From: Luidia sarsii
Lineage: Eukaryota; Echinodermata; Asteroidea; Paxillosida; Luidiidae
Direction: 5' to 3'
Assembly: GCA_949987565.1 (NCBI GenBank)
Contig: OX465114.1
Span: forward strand, 8,970,188 to 9,034,187
Length of the DNA stretch: 64,000 nt
The notes under the pieces are model-generated. The model ran no database searches and had not been told where the DNA came from. It was given only the letters and a program-made list of their open reading frames with translations. Of the stretch, positions 25,201-36,200 are shown piece after piece. The position numbers and the translations under genes were made by a program. Numbering within the stretch: position 1 is the first letter of the stretch; each line of letters begins with the position of its first letter.

Positions 25201-27022
25201 TTTCTCAAACAGCAGGATCTCTCTCAATCAGGCAGGCCCTTTCTCAATCAGGCAGGCCCTTTCTCAATCAGGCAGGATCTTTCTCAAACCGGCAGGATCT
25301 TTCTCAATATGGCAGGATCTTTCTCAATCAGGTAGGACTTTTCTCAAACAGCAGGATCTCTCTCAATCAGGCAGGCCCTTTCTCAATCAGGCAGGACCTT
25401 GCTCAATCAGGCAGGACCTTTCTCAATCAGGCAGGCCCTTTCTCAATCAGGCAGGCCCTTTCTCAATCAGGCAGGACCTTTCTCAATCAGGCAGGACCTT
25501 TCTCAATCAGGCAGGCCCTTTCTCAATCAGGCTTTTCTCGGAGGCAGAGAAAGACCCTGCTAGGATCGACACGTCAGGCCCTCCTCATTTTTGATAAGAC
25601 TCGAGTCCAACGAACCATTACTGCTGTGCTTTTTACTGTGACTCTGATGAAGCTGATAGGTAAACTTGGACTTATCCTTCCCCAGAACCTCTTCCTGTAT
25701 CTGATCCAAATGGCTTTTGAGGAGCGCAGCATTCTTCTTCAAAATTCCTACAAGAGAAGTATAAAGTATAGTAAGGATGATAAAAATGTCAAGAGTTAGA
25801 GGGCGTGACGTTTCAATCCTAGCAGGACCTTTCAAAGGTCCTGCATTTGCTTTAAGAAAGGTCCTGCTATAAGTGCTAGGATCGAAACGTCAGGCCCTCT
25901 AACTTTTGAGATTCATGTATTGCAGGTCATTTAGTCAGTGAGCAGCTTGCAACAGTTTTTTGTTTGCATTTACTTTATGATAATAAAGTTTCAAAGTAAA
26001 GAAACCCAAACATTGCCTGAACTCAGGTTTTTAACTGAGCAATGTACTGTAGTCATTCATTTGATAAACATGTTCTCAATACTAATTGTATTACTATTAA
26101 GTATTAGTATTAGTCCGAGTAACTTGGACTCTTACAATCGGGCTTTTTTTTTACGCAGTGGCTGTTGTTACGGCAGTCGTCCGTTTGGTTCCCTGACTTC
26201 ACAGTATTTGTCAGGATGTTTAGCTCTTGGAACCAGCTAATACTAATAGACTGGTTCAACCAGCCTGCAATGCTGACGAAATACAATCAAGTCATGGATC
26301 CACATGGACGACTGCCGTAACAACAGCCACTGCATTTTTTTTTTATTTTGAGGATGTCGGGCGACCTCCTCAAAAAAAAAAAGGGCGATTGTAAGGGTCC
26401 AAGTTACTCGGACTAATTAACTTTTACAAACACTAGTATTGTAGTCCGAGTAACTTGGACCCGACAAGTCACCCTTTTTTTATCGAATTTTGAAATTTTG
26501 AGTTTCGGGTGACTGTACAGTCACCCGAATCTCAAAATTTCAAAATTCGATAAAAAAAGGGTGACTTGTCGGGTCCAAGTTACTCGGACTACTACAAGTA
26601 CTGTACTAGTATTGTAGACTGAATGCTGTTTTAATTACTGAAGTGGTGAAATCAAGACGTCTATCTGTTGCAGGACTCTCGGTCTCACTCTCACCTTGCC
26701 AGTCGTACAGACTGATGTAGGGGATTCCCAGCGCCATGCACCACACCACCACGGCGCACAGGTCGGCGTAGGACGGCTTCTCCTCGCCCACCAGCAGAGC
26801 CAGGTGGGCGGGCCGCTTGACCAGTCCCTTGCCGTCCTCCCGGCACCGGGCCAGCGTGGGCCCCCCGCCCACAGGCGTGAGTTTGACCTTGCCCCACAGG
26901 TGGCCCGGGCTTAGGCCGGCCCGGTAGCGGCGGCCCAGCCAGGTCCACATGGTCCACAGCACCGCCCACAGGCGGAGTGCCAGGTGCACGCACCTCAGCG
27001 CCGCTCCGTCGTACGGAGCCAT
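22233..27022 (-). CDS. NUS1: NUS1, dehydrodolichyl diphosphate synthase complex subunit (Nogo-B receptor), 5 exons
   Basis: Exons are 27022-26695, 25747-25622 (donor uncertain; 25637 and 25601 keep the same phase), 24641-24492, 23666-23567 and 22323-22233, stop TGA. This gives about 264 residues; the human protein is 293 as I recall. The N-terminus has a hydrophobic segment (LRLWAVLWTMWTWLG) expected to anchor it in the ER. Conserved stretches are LVKRPAHLALLVGEEKPSYA, VVWCMALGIPYISLYDWQG, DLVRTAEDYC, FPDPDMLIRFGPTDSLMGYL and PWQIRLTEI. The C-terminus is HQRFGK, keeping the RxG motif that NUS1 contributes to the cis-prenyltransferase active site with DHDDS. Its role is polyprenyl chain synthesis for dolichol and protein glycosylation. 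The short last exon (30 codons) was found by translating beyond the GTAAGT donor at 23566. Confidence 0.92.
22549..22928. mobile_element. ~380-bp MITE with TTAA flanks in NUS1 intron 4
   Basis: The ends are TTAAAGCCCCTACACA and its complement TGTGTAGGGGCTTTAA, followed inward by CATTGGT and its complement. TTAA at each end suggests a piggyBac-like or Kolobok-like target duplication. A relative is at 44,458-44,785. Confidence 0.75.
24770..25590. repeat. 20-bp minisatellite grown from a foldback element core (NUS1 intron 2)
   Basis: About 37 tandem copies of a 20-bp unit, TTTCTCAATCAGGCAGGACC, with variants (CAGGCCC, TAGGACC, CAGGATC, CAGGCTTGCCC). They lie between a GAAACGTC-family left end (GAGGGCCTGAATTTTTGATC) and right end (GCTAGGATCGACACGTCAGG). 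The unit is the AGCAGGACCTTTCTCAA hairpin arm of that element. A multi-unit block at about 24,880-25,080 and another at 25,140-25,370 are internally duplicated. Confidence 0.9.
25793..25906. mobile_element. GAAACGTC-family foldback element in NUS1 intron 1
   Basis: It begins AGTTAGAGGGCGTGACGTTTC and ends GATCGAAACGTCAGGCCCTC plus TAACTT. It lies 45 bases upstream of exon 2, so exon 2 is enclosed by two members of one family. Confidence 0.8.
26111..26415. mobile_element. TAGTCCGAG MITE with a second MITE nested inside
   Basis: The outer element (TAGTCCGAGTAACTTGGACT ... its complement) is interrupted at 26,153-26,334. The insert is a 180-bp hairpin element whose arms begin ACGCAGTGGCTGTTGTTACG and end with the complement. 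The same inner element is at 54,019-55,624. Confidence 0.8.
26442..26591. mobile_element. Near-perfect 150-bp palindromic MITE (TAGTCCGAG family)
   Basis: Two ~74-base arms are complementary almost throughout: TAGTCCGAGTAACTTGGACC, CGACAAGTCACCC, ATCGAATTTTGAAATTTTGA. They meet at CTGTACAG. It lies 100 bp from NUS1 exon 1 in intron 1. Confidence 0.9.
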
Positions 27023-27268
27023 TTAAAAAAAAAATTAATTCGTGGTGCAGCTACTCGCTCAGTTCGCCGTCCCTCGTGAAGACCAGATAAAAAGAGAACA
27101 CGCTTCTGAGGCTCACGAAAACAGACCATTGTCTTCCTGTGCCGATCCCGGGGCAATCATCCTGACATTTTTTGTTCGGCTTTCGGAAACGACTGGCGAA
27201 GATGATGAAACAGTACCGGTTTACCGGTCACCATTCCTTGGTCTCTGCCTTGCAGCCCTGAGTTGCAT
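27023..27268 (-). promoter_or_regulatory. NUS1 5' flank, promoter expected here
   Basis: The ATG at 27022 is preceded by a T-rich stretch, and the foldback element ends only about 250 bp upstream, so core promoter and 5'UTR must fit here or within the element. No TATA box was recognised. Confidence 0.4.
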
Positions 27269-27542
27269 CATGGTACCAAACTGAACCTGGCCCTAAATTT
27301 GGGCCTGAATTTCGGCTGGCCTGCCCGTAAAGCGCTACGGTGTCCCATGAATGACACACAATATTTGAATTGATTTTTTCATAGTTTAAAAATAAAAATA
27401 AGAGAGAAATTGTACTGCAACGTTGTGATAACATGCTTCTATACACAATCAGCTTGAATACTTGTTTTTTTTCCACAAAAACCTATATTTTCCAGAAAAA
27501 ATGAATCTCCAGGATTTGACTTCAAAATAAAACGAATCTGGA

Positions 27543-30500
27543 ATACTCCTCTTTTGGAAAAGTGAGTGTACCCTACGCATTCCACTAAAACCTATTAAAT
27601 TGGATATCATCTGAAAGAGTACAAAATTCTACAGAGGATGTAGGCGTTCCCGAGTTCATTGGTGCAACCGATCATTCAGCCTAACAAATTTAACCTTGAC
27701 CAAAATCAACGTTCGGTCATAATCTCACTATACGCTAATATGCATTTTGCTGAGAGTTCCAAATACTCCTCTTTTGGAAAAGTGAGTGTACCCTTCGCAT
27801 TTCACTAAAACCTAATAAATTGGATATCATCTGAAAGAGTACAAAATTCTACAGAGGATGTAGGCGTTCTCGATTTAATTTATGCAACCGATCATTCAGC
27901 CTAACAAATTTAACCTTGACCAAAATCAACTTTCGGTCGAAATCTCGCTATACGCTAATATGCATTTTGCTGAGAACTAGAAATACTCCTCTTTTGGAAA
28001 AGTGAGTGTACCCTACGCATTCCATCTAAACCTATTAAATTCGGTATCATCTGAAAGAATACAAGATTCTACAGAGGATGTAGGCGTTCCCGATTTAATT
28101 GATGCAACCGATCATTCAGCCTAACAAATTTAACCTTGACCAAAATCCACTTTCGGTCAGAAACTCGCTATACGCTAATATGCATTTTGCTGAGAACTAG
28201 AAATACTCCTCTTTTGGAAAAGTGAGTGTACCCTACGCATTCCACCTAAACCTAATAAATAGGATATCATCTGAAAGAGTACAAAATTCTACAGAGGATG
28301 TAGGCGTTCCCGAGTTCATTGGTGCAACCATACTTTCAGCCTAACAAATTTAACCTTGACAAAAATCCACTTTCAGTCATAATCTCGCTATACGCTATAA
28401 AATGCATTTTGCTGAGAGTTCCAAATACTCCTCTTTTGGTAAAGTGAGTGTACCCTACGCATTTCACTAAAACCTATTAAATTGGATATCATCTGAAAGA
28501 GTACAAATATCTACAGAGGATGTAGGCGTTCCCAATTTAATTGTTGCAACCGATCATTCAGCCTAACAAATTTAACAATGACCGAAATCAACTTTCGGTC
28601 ATAATCTCGCTACACGCTAATATGCATTTTGCTGAGAACTAGAAATACTCCTCTTTTGGAAAAGTGAGTGTACCCTTCGCATTTCACTAAAACCTAATAA
28701 ATTGGATATCATCTGAAAGAGTACAAGATTCTACAGAGGATGTAGGCGTTCCCGAGTTCATAGATGCAACCATACTTTCAGCCTAACAAATTTAACAGTG
28801 ACCGAAATCCACTTTCGGTCATAATCTCGCTATACGCTAATATACATTTGCTGAGAGTTCCAAATACTCCTCTTTTGGAAAAGTGAGTGTACCCTACGCA
28901 TTCCACTTAAACCTAATAAATTGGATATCATCTGAAAGAGTACAAGATTCTACAGAGGATGTAGGCGTTCCCGATTTAATTGATGCAACCGGTCATTCAG
29001 CCTAACAAATTTAACCTTGACCAAAATCCACTTTCGGTCAGAAACTCGCTATACGCTAATATCCATTTTGCTGAGAACTAGAAATACTCCTCTTTTGGAA
29101 AAGTGAGTGTACCCTTCGCATTTCACTAAAATCTAATAAATTGGATATCATCTGAAAGAGTACGAAATTCTACAGAGGCTCTAGGCGTTCCCGAGTTCAT
29201 TGGTGCAACCATACTTTCAGCCTAACAAATTTAACCTTGACCAAAATCCACTTTCGGTCATAATCTCGCTATACGCTAATATACATTTTGCTGAGAGTTC
29301 CAAATACTCCTCTTTTGGAAAAGTGAGTGTACCCTTTGCATTTCACTAAAACCTAATAAATTGGATATCATCTGAAAGAGTACGAAATTCTACAGAAGCT
29401 GTAGGCGTTCCCGAGTTCATTGGTGCAACCATACTTTCAGCCTAACAAATTTAACCTTGACCAAAATCCACTTTCGGTCATAATCTCGCTATACGCTATT
29501 ATGCATTTTGCTGAGAGTTCCAAATACTCCTCTTTTGGAAAAGTGAGTGTACCCTTCGCATTTCACTAAAACCTAATAAATTGGATATCATCTGAAAGAG
29601 TACGAAATTCTACAGAAGCTGTAGGCGTTCCCGAGTTCATTGGTGCAACCATACTTTCAGCCTAACAAATTTAACCTTGACCAAAATCCACTTTCGGTCA
29701 TAATCTCGCTATACGCTTTTATGCATTTTGCTGAGAGTTCCAAATACTCCTCTTTTGGAAAAGTGAGTGTACCCTTCGCATTTCACTAAAACGTAATAAA
29801 TTGGATATCATCTGAAAGAGTACAAAATTCTACAGAGAACGTAGGCGTTCTCGATTTAATTGGAGCAACTGATCATTCAGCCTAACAAATTTAACCTTGA
29901 CAAAAATCCACTTTCGGTCAGAAACTCGCTATACGCTAATATCCATTTTGCTGAGAACTAGAAATACTCCTCTTTTGGAAAAGTGAGTGTACCCTTCGCA
30001 TTTCACTAAAATCTAATAAATTGGATATCATCTGAAAGAGTACGAAATTCTACAGAGGCTCTAGGCGTTCCCGAGTTCATTGGTGCAACCATACTTTCAG
30101 CCTAACAAATTTAACCTTGACCAAAATCCACTTTCGGTCATAATCTCGCTATACGCTAATATACATTTTGCTGAGAGTTCCAAATACTCCTCTTTTGGAA
30201 AAGTGAGTGTACCCTTCGCATTTCACTAAAACCTAATAAATTGGATATCATCTGAAAGAGTACGAAATTCTACAGAAGCTGTAGGCGTTCCCGAGTTCAT
30301 TGGTGCAACCATACTTTCAGCCTAACAAATTTAACCTTGACCAAAATCCACTTTCGGTCATAATCTCGCTATACGCTATTATGCATTTTGCTGAGAGTTC
30401 CAAATACTCCTCTTTTGGAAAAGTGAGTGTACCCTTCGCATTTCACTAAAACCTAATAAATTGGATATCATCTGAAAGAGTACGAAATTCTACAGAGGCT

Positions 30501-31590
30501 CTAGGCGTTCCCGAGTTCATTGGTGCAACCATACTTTCAGCCTAACAAATTTAACCTTGACCAAAATCCACTTTCGGTCATAATCTCGCTATACGCTATT
30601 ATGCATTTTGCTGAGAGTTCCAAATACTCCTCTTTTGGAAAAGTGAGTGTACCCTTCGCATTTCACTAAAACCTAATAAATTGGATATCATCTGAAAGAG
30701 TACGAAATTCTACAGAAGCTGTAGGCGTTCCCGAGTTCATTGGTGCAACCATACTTTCAGCCTAACAAATTTAACCTTGACCAAAATCCACTTTCGGTCA
30801 TAATCTCGCTATACGCTATTATGCATTTTGCTGAGAGTTCCAAATACTCCTCTTTTGGAAAAGTGAGTGTACCCTTCGCATTTCACTAAAACCTAATAAA
30901 TTGGATATCATCTGAAAGAGTACAAAATTCTACAGAGGATGTAGGCGTTCTCGATTTAATTTATGCAACCGATCATTCAGCCTAACAAATTTAACCTTGA
31001 CCAAAATCAACTTTCGGTCGAAATCTCGCTATACGCTAATATGCATTTTGCTGAGAACTAGAAATACTCCTCTTTTGGAAAAGTGAGTGTACCCTACGCA
31101 TTCCATCTAAACCTATTAAATTCGGTATCATCTGAAAGAATACAAGATTCTACAGAGGATGTAGGCGTTCCCGATTTAATTGATGCAACCGATCATTCAG
31201 CCTAACAAATTTAACCTTGACCAAAATCCACTTTCGGTCAGAAACTCGCTATACGCTAATATGCATTTTGCTGAGAACTAGAAATACTCCTCTTTTGGAA
31301 AAGTGAGTGTACCCTACGCATTCCACCTAAACCTAATAAATAGGATATCATCTGAAAGAGTACAAAATTCTACAGAGGATGTAGGCGTTCCCGAGTTCAT
31401 TAGTGCAACTTTCTTTCAGCCTAACAAATTTAACAAGGACCGAATTCCACTTTCGTTCAGAAACTCGCTTTACACTAAAATGCATTTTGCTGAGAGTTCG
31501 AAATACATGTACCCCCTCTTTTGGAAAAGTGAGTGTACCCTACGCATTCCACTTAAACCTATTAAATTAGATATCATCTGACAACTAATT
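27543..31590 (+). repeat. Left satellite array, ~220-bp unit, ~18 copies
   Basis: Landmarks per unit are AATACTCCTCTTTTGGAAAA, GAGTGTACCCT, ATCATCTGAAAGAGTAC, TACAGAGGATGTAGGCGTTC, ATTCAGCCTAACAAATTTAA and ATGCATTTTGCTGAGA. Spacing is 219-222 bp. The unit is not a multiple of 3, so no protein repeat is implied. Blocks near 29,041 and 29,921 repeat at 880 bp (four units), and the start (27.76-28.3 kb) resembles the end (30.84-31.4 kb). Confidence 0.95.
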
Positions 31591-33250
31591 TAACATTGAC
31601 GTATAGGCAATTGACAAAAAGAACAACTTTGACTTCACTCTCGGTCAAAAACTATTTCATTTTTTAATGGCCCCGGCCTGTGCACCATTGTTCATAGTAA
31701 CATTGATACTCCAAATTGCCTATATCCACTTTGGTATATTCTATATAATGATGTGAGTCAACCAATTGACAACATGTTTTCTCATGGCATTTTAGGCCTA
31801 TACTTTTTTTCCAAAAAATAATCCAAAAACAGCCAAACAGCCAGAGGAGTGTGATCAGCATTGTGTTACAGAAAATTTATTGTTAGGCAATTGAACACGC
31901 ACAACCTTGCGAATTTCATCCGATGGGTCGAAGGTTTCCGCATGGGTCCACTCTCAAACAATAATCCCACTTGACTAATATATTGTTTATTCTCACGGCT
32001 ATACCAACAACACATGTGGCAGGTATAATCATGGAGAAAGGCCCTGCGCAATAAACAGCTTGTGACGGAAGCCGCAAACCCGCCTTAATTATTGGCAGGC
32101 ACCAACGTCTTAATCCCATGCAAAGACGAGCTACCAACAGGGAAATGGAGGGGGGCGTCTGATAGACGTGAGTCAAAAACTCATTACTGTATACGCTTCT
32201 CAATATAGGAAAGTTTGCGGTGAACACCATGTATCAGGTCTCTTAAAGGAAGAGGTATGGTTCTGAAAAGAACCTGAGGGTAACTCGACGTTTCGACCAG
32301 TATGCTCTGGCCGTCATCAGTCATTCTCCTGATGACGGCCAGAGCATACTGGTCGAAACGTCGAGTTACCCTCAGGTTCTTTTCAGAACCATACCTCTTC
32401 CTTTAAGAGACCTGATACATGGTGTTCACCGCAAACCTTCCTATATTGATTCACCCACCATGCAAAGCCTTAAGTCTCATGTATACGCTTCTAGTCATTT
32501 TCTTGACAACTCAAAATACTCCTCATTTGGAAAAGTAACTGTACCCTCGGCATTTGAATAAAATCTATTAAATTAGGTATCATCTGAAAAAGTACGAAAT
32601 TCTACAGAGGATATTACTTACCCCGACGTTCATACTCCAGCCGATCTTCCAGCCTGACAAATTTAACATTGACCAAAATCCACTTTCGGTCAAAAACTCA
32701 TTATACAGTATACGCTTCTAGTCATTTTCTTGACAACCCCAAATACTCCTCATTTGGAAAAGTAACTGTACCCTCGGCATTTGATTAAAAACCATGGAAT
32801 ATGGTACCACCTCAAAGAGTACGTAATTCTACAGAGGATATTGCTCATCCCGACTTTTCTAGTTTAGCCGATCTTCCAGCCTGCATGACAAATTTAACCG
32901 AAATTTAACCAAATTAACCGAAATTCACTATTGGTCAGAAACTCATTATACGCTGCTAGTCATTATCTTGTACTGATGACGACCCCAAATACTCCTCGTT
33001 TGGAAACGTGACAGTACCGTTTGCGATAATGGTTAGCACATGTTTTATTTCGTCTAGTAACCATCGTGGTCGGTTTTAACCCACTTTATTATATACCGTC
33101 ATGTTGTTTATACTGTATTTGTATAGCCTATGCACATTTTAGATGTGCTGTTTCATTTAAATTTACAGGAAATCCTCAAGAACCAAGAAAAACACTCCAT
33201 ACTCCAAGAAAAACACTCCATTTTGCATGTTTGAGTTGCATCAATCGACA
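31591..33250. other. Centre of the foldback element
   Basis: Contains unique AT-rich DNA (31.6-32.2 kb), an inserted palindrome (32,201-32,448), and two to three degenerate satellite units in plus orientation (32.5-33.03 kb; AATACTCCTCATTTGG, TCTACAGAGGATATT). A short unique stretch then precedes the orientation switch at about 33,250. The longest frame is about 104 codons; no transposase motif seen. Confidence 0.7.
32201..32448. mobile_element. 248-bp near-perfect palindrome inside the foldback centre
   Basis: Arms of about 119 bases start CAATATAGGA and contain GTTTGCGGTGAACACCATG, AAGAGGTATGGTTCTGAAAA and AACTCGACGTTTCGACCAGT. They meet around CATTCT. It belongs to the family also seen at 7.4 and 48.1 kb. 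The right arm contains CCTGATGACGGCCAG ... CTGGTCGAAACGTC. Confidence 0.9.
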
Positions 33251-36200
33251 TTTCGGTCACTGTTAAATTTGTTAGGCTGAAAGTATGGTTGCACCAATGA
33301 ACTCGGGAACGCCTACATCCTCTGTAGAATTTTGTACTCTTTCAGATGATATCCAATTTAATAGGTTTTAGTGGAATGCGTAGGGTACACTCACTTTTCC
33401 AAAAGAGGAGTATTTGGAACTCTCAGCAAAATGTATATTAGCGTATAGCGAGATTATGACCGAAAGTGGATTTCGGTCACTGTTAAATTTGTTAGGCTGA
33501 AAGTATGGTTGCACCAATGAACTCTGGAACACCTACATCCTCTGTAGATATTTGTACTCTTTCAGATGATATCCAATTTAATAGGTTTTAGTGAAATGCG
33601 AAGGGTACACTTACTCTTCCAAAAGAGGAGTATTTGGAACTCTCAGCAAAATGCATATTAGCGTATAGTGAGATTATGACCGAAAGTTGATTTTGGTCAA
33701 GGTTAAATTTGTTAGGCTGAATGATCGGTTGCATCAATTAAATCGGGAACGCCTACATCCTCTGTAGAATTTTGTACTCTTTCAGATGATATCCAATTCA
33801 ATAGGTTTTAATGAAATGCGAAGGGTACACTCACTATTCCAAAAGAGGAGTATTTGGAACTCTCAGCAAAATGCATATTAGCGTATAGTGAGATTATGAC
33901 CGAAAGTTGATTTTGGTCAAGGTTAAATTTGTTAGGCTGAATGATCGGTTGCACCAATGAACTCGGGAACGCCTACATCCTCTGTAGAATTTTGTACTCT
34001 TTCAGATGATATCCAATTTAATAGGTTTTAGTGAAATGCGAAGGGTACACTCACTTTTCCAAAAGAGGAGTATTTGGAACTCTCAGCAAAATGCATATTA
34101 GCGTATAGTGAGATTATGACCGAAAGTTGATTTTGGTCAAGGTTAAATTTGTTAGGCTGAATGATCGGTTGCATAAATTAAATCGGGAACGCCCACATCC
34201 TCTGTAGAATTTTGTACTCTTTCAGATGATATCCAATTCAATAGGTTTTAATGAAATGCGAAGGGTACACTCACTATTCCAAAAGAGGAGTATTTGGAAC
34301 TCTCAGCAAAATGCATATTAGCGTATAGCGAGATTATGACCGAAAGTGGATTTTGGTCAAGGTTAAATTTGTTAGGCTGAATGATCGGTTGCACCAATGT
34401 ACTCGGGAACGCCTACATCCTCTGTAGAATTTTGTACTCTTTCAGATGATACCCAATTTATTAGGTTTTAGTGAAATGCGAAAGGTACACTCATTTTTCC
34501 AAAAGAGGAGTATTTGGAACTCTCAGCAAAATGTATATTAGCGTTTAGCGAGATTATGACCGAAAGTGGATTTCGGTCACTGTTAAATTTGTTAGGCTGA
34601 ATGATCGGTTGCAACAATTAAATTGGGAACGCCTACATCCTCTGTAGAATTTTGTACTCTTTCAGATGATATCCAATTTAATAGGTTTTAGTGAAATGCG
34701 AAGGGTACACTCACTTTTCCAAAAGAGGAGTATTTGGAACTCTCAGCAAAATGCATATTAGCGTATAGTGAGATTATGACCGAAAGTTGATTTTGGTCAA
34801 GGTTAAATTTGTTAGGCTGAATGATCGGTTGCATCAATGAACTCGGGAACGCCTACATCCTCTGTAGAATTTTGTACTCTTTCAGATGATATCCAATTTA
34901 ATAGGTTTTAGTGAAATGCGAAGGGTACACTCACTTTTCCAAAAGAGGAGTATTTGGAACTCTCAGCAAAATGCATATTAGCGTATAGCGAGATTATGAC
35001 CGAAAGTGGATTTTGGTCAAGGTTAAATTTGTTAGGCTGAATGATCGGTTGCACCAATGAACTCGGGAACGCCTACATTCTCTGTAGAATTTTGTACTCT
35101 TTCAGATGATATCCAATTTAATAGGTTTTAGTGAAATGCGAAGGGTACACTTACTTTTCCAAAAGAGGAGTATTTGGAACTCTCAGCAAAATGCATATTA
35201 GCGTATAGTGAGATTATGACCGAAAGTTGATTTTGGTCAAGGTTAAATTTGTTAGGCTGAATGATCGGTTGCATAAATTAAATCGGGAACGCCTACATCG
35301 TCTGTAGAATTTTGTACTCTTTCAGATGATATCCAATTTAATAGGTTTTAGTGAAATGCGAAGGGTACACTCACTTTTCCAAAAGAGGAGTATTTGGAAC
35401 TCTCAGCAAAATGCATATTAGCGTATAGCGAGATTATGACCGAAAGTGGATTTTGGTCAAGGTTAAATTTGTTAGGCTGAATGATCGGTTGCATCAATTA
35501 AATCGGGAACGCCTACATCCTCTGTAGAATTTTGTACTCTTTCAGATGATATCAAATTTAATAGGTTTTAGTGAAATGCGAAGGGTACACTTACTTTTCC
35601 AAAAGAGGAGTATTTGGAACTCTCAGCAAAATGCATATTAGCGTATAGTGAGATTATGACCGAAAGTTGATTTTGGTCAAGGTTAAATTTGTTAGGCTGA
35701 ATGATCGGTTGCATCAATGAACTCGGGAACGCCTACATCCTCTGTAGAATTTTGTACTCTTTCAGATGATATCCAATTTAGTAGGTTTTAGTGAAATGCG
35801 AAGGGTACACTCACTTTTCCAAAAGAGGAGTATTTGGAACTCTCAGCAAAATGCATATTAGCGTATAGTGAGATTATGACCGAAAGTTGATTTTGGTCAA
35901 GGTTAAATTTGTTAGGCTGAATGATCGGTTGCATAAATTAAATCGGGAACGCCTACATCGTCTGTAGAATTTTGTACTCTTTCAGATGATATCCAATTTA
36001 ATAGGTTTTAGTGAAATGCGAAGGGTACACTCACTTTTCCAAAAGAGGAGTATTTGGAACTCTCAGCAAAATGCATATTAGCGTATAGCGAGATTATGAC
36101 CGAAAGTGGATTTTGGTCAAGGTTAAATTTGTTAGGCTGAATGATCGGTTGCATCAATTAAATCGGGAACGCCTACATCCTCTGTAGAATTTTGTACTCT

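Noticed and set aside
24770..25590. CRISPR-like array
   Set aside because: Units are directly adjacent 20-bp tandem repeats with no spacers, in a eukaryotic intron.
26440..26600. Bacterial-type rho-independent terminator or attenuator
   Set aside because: The perfect hairpin is a MITE, with relatives at 17, 53 and 61 kb.
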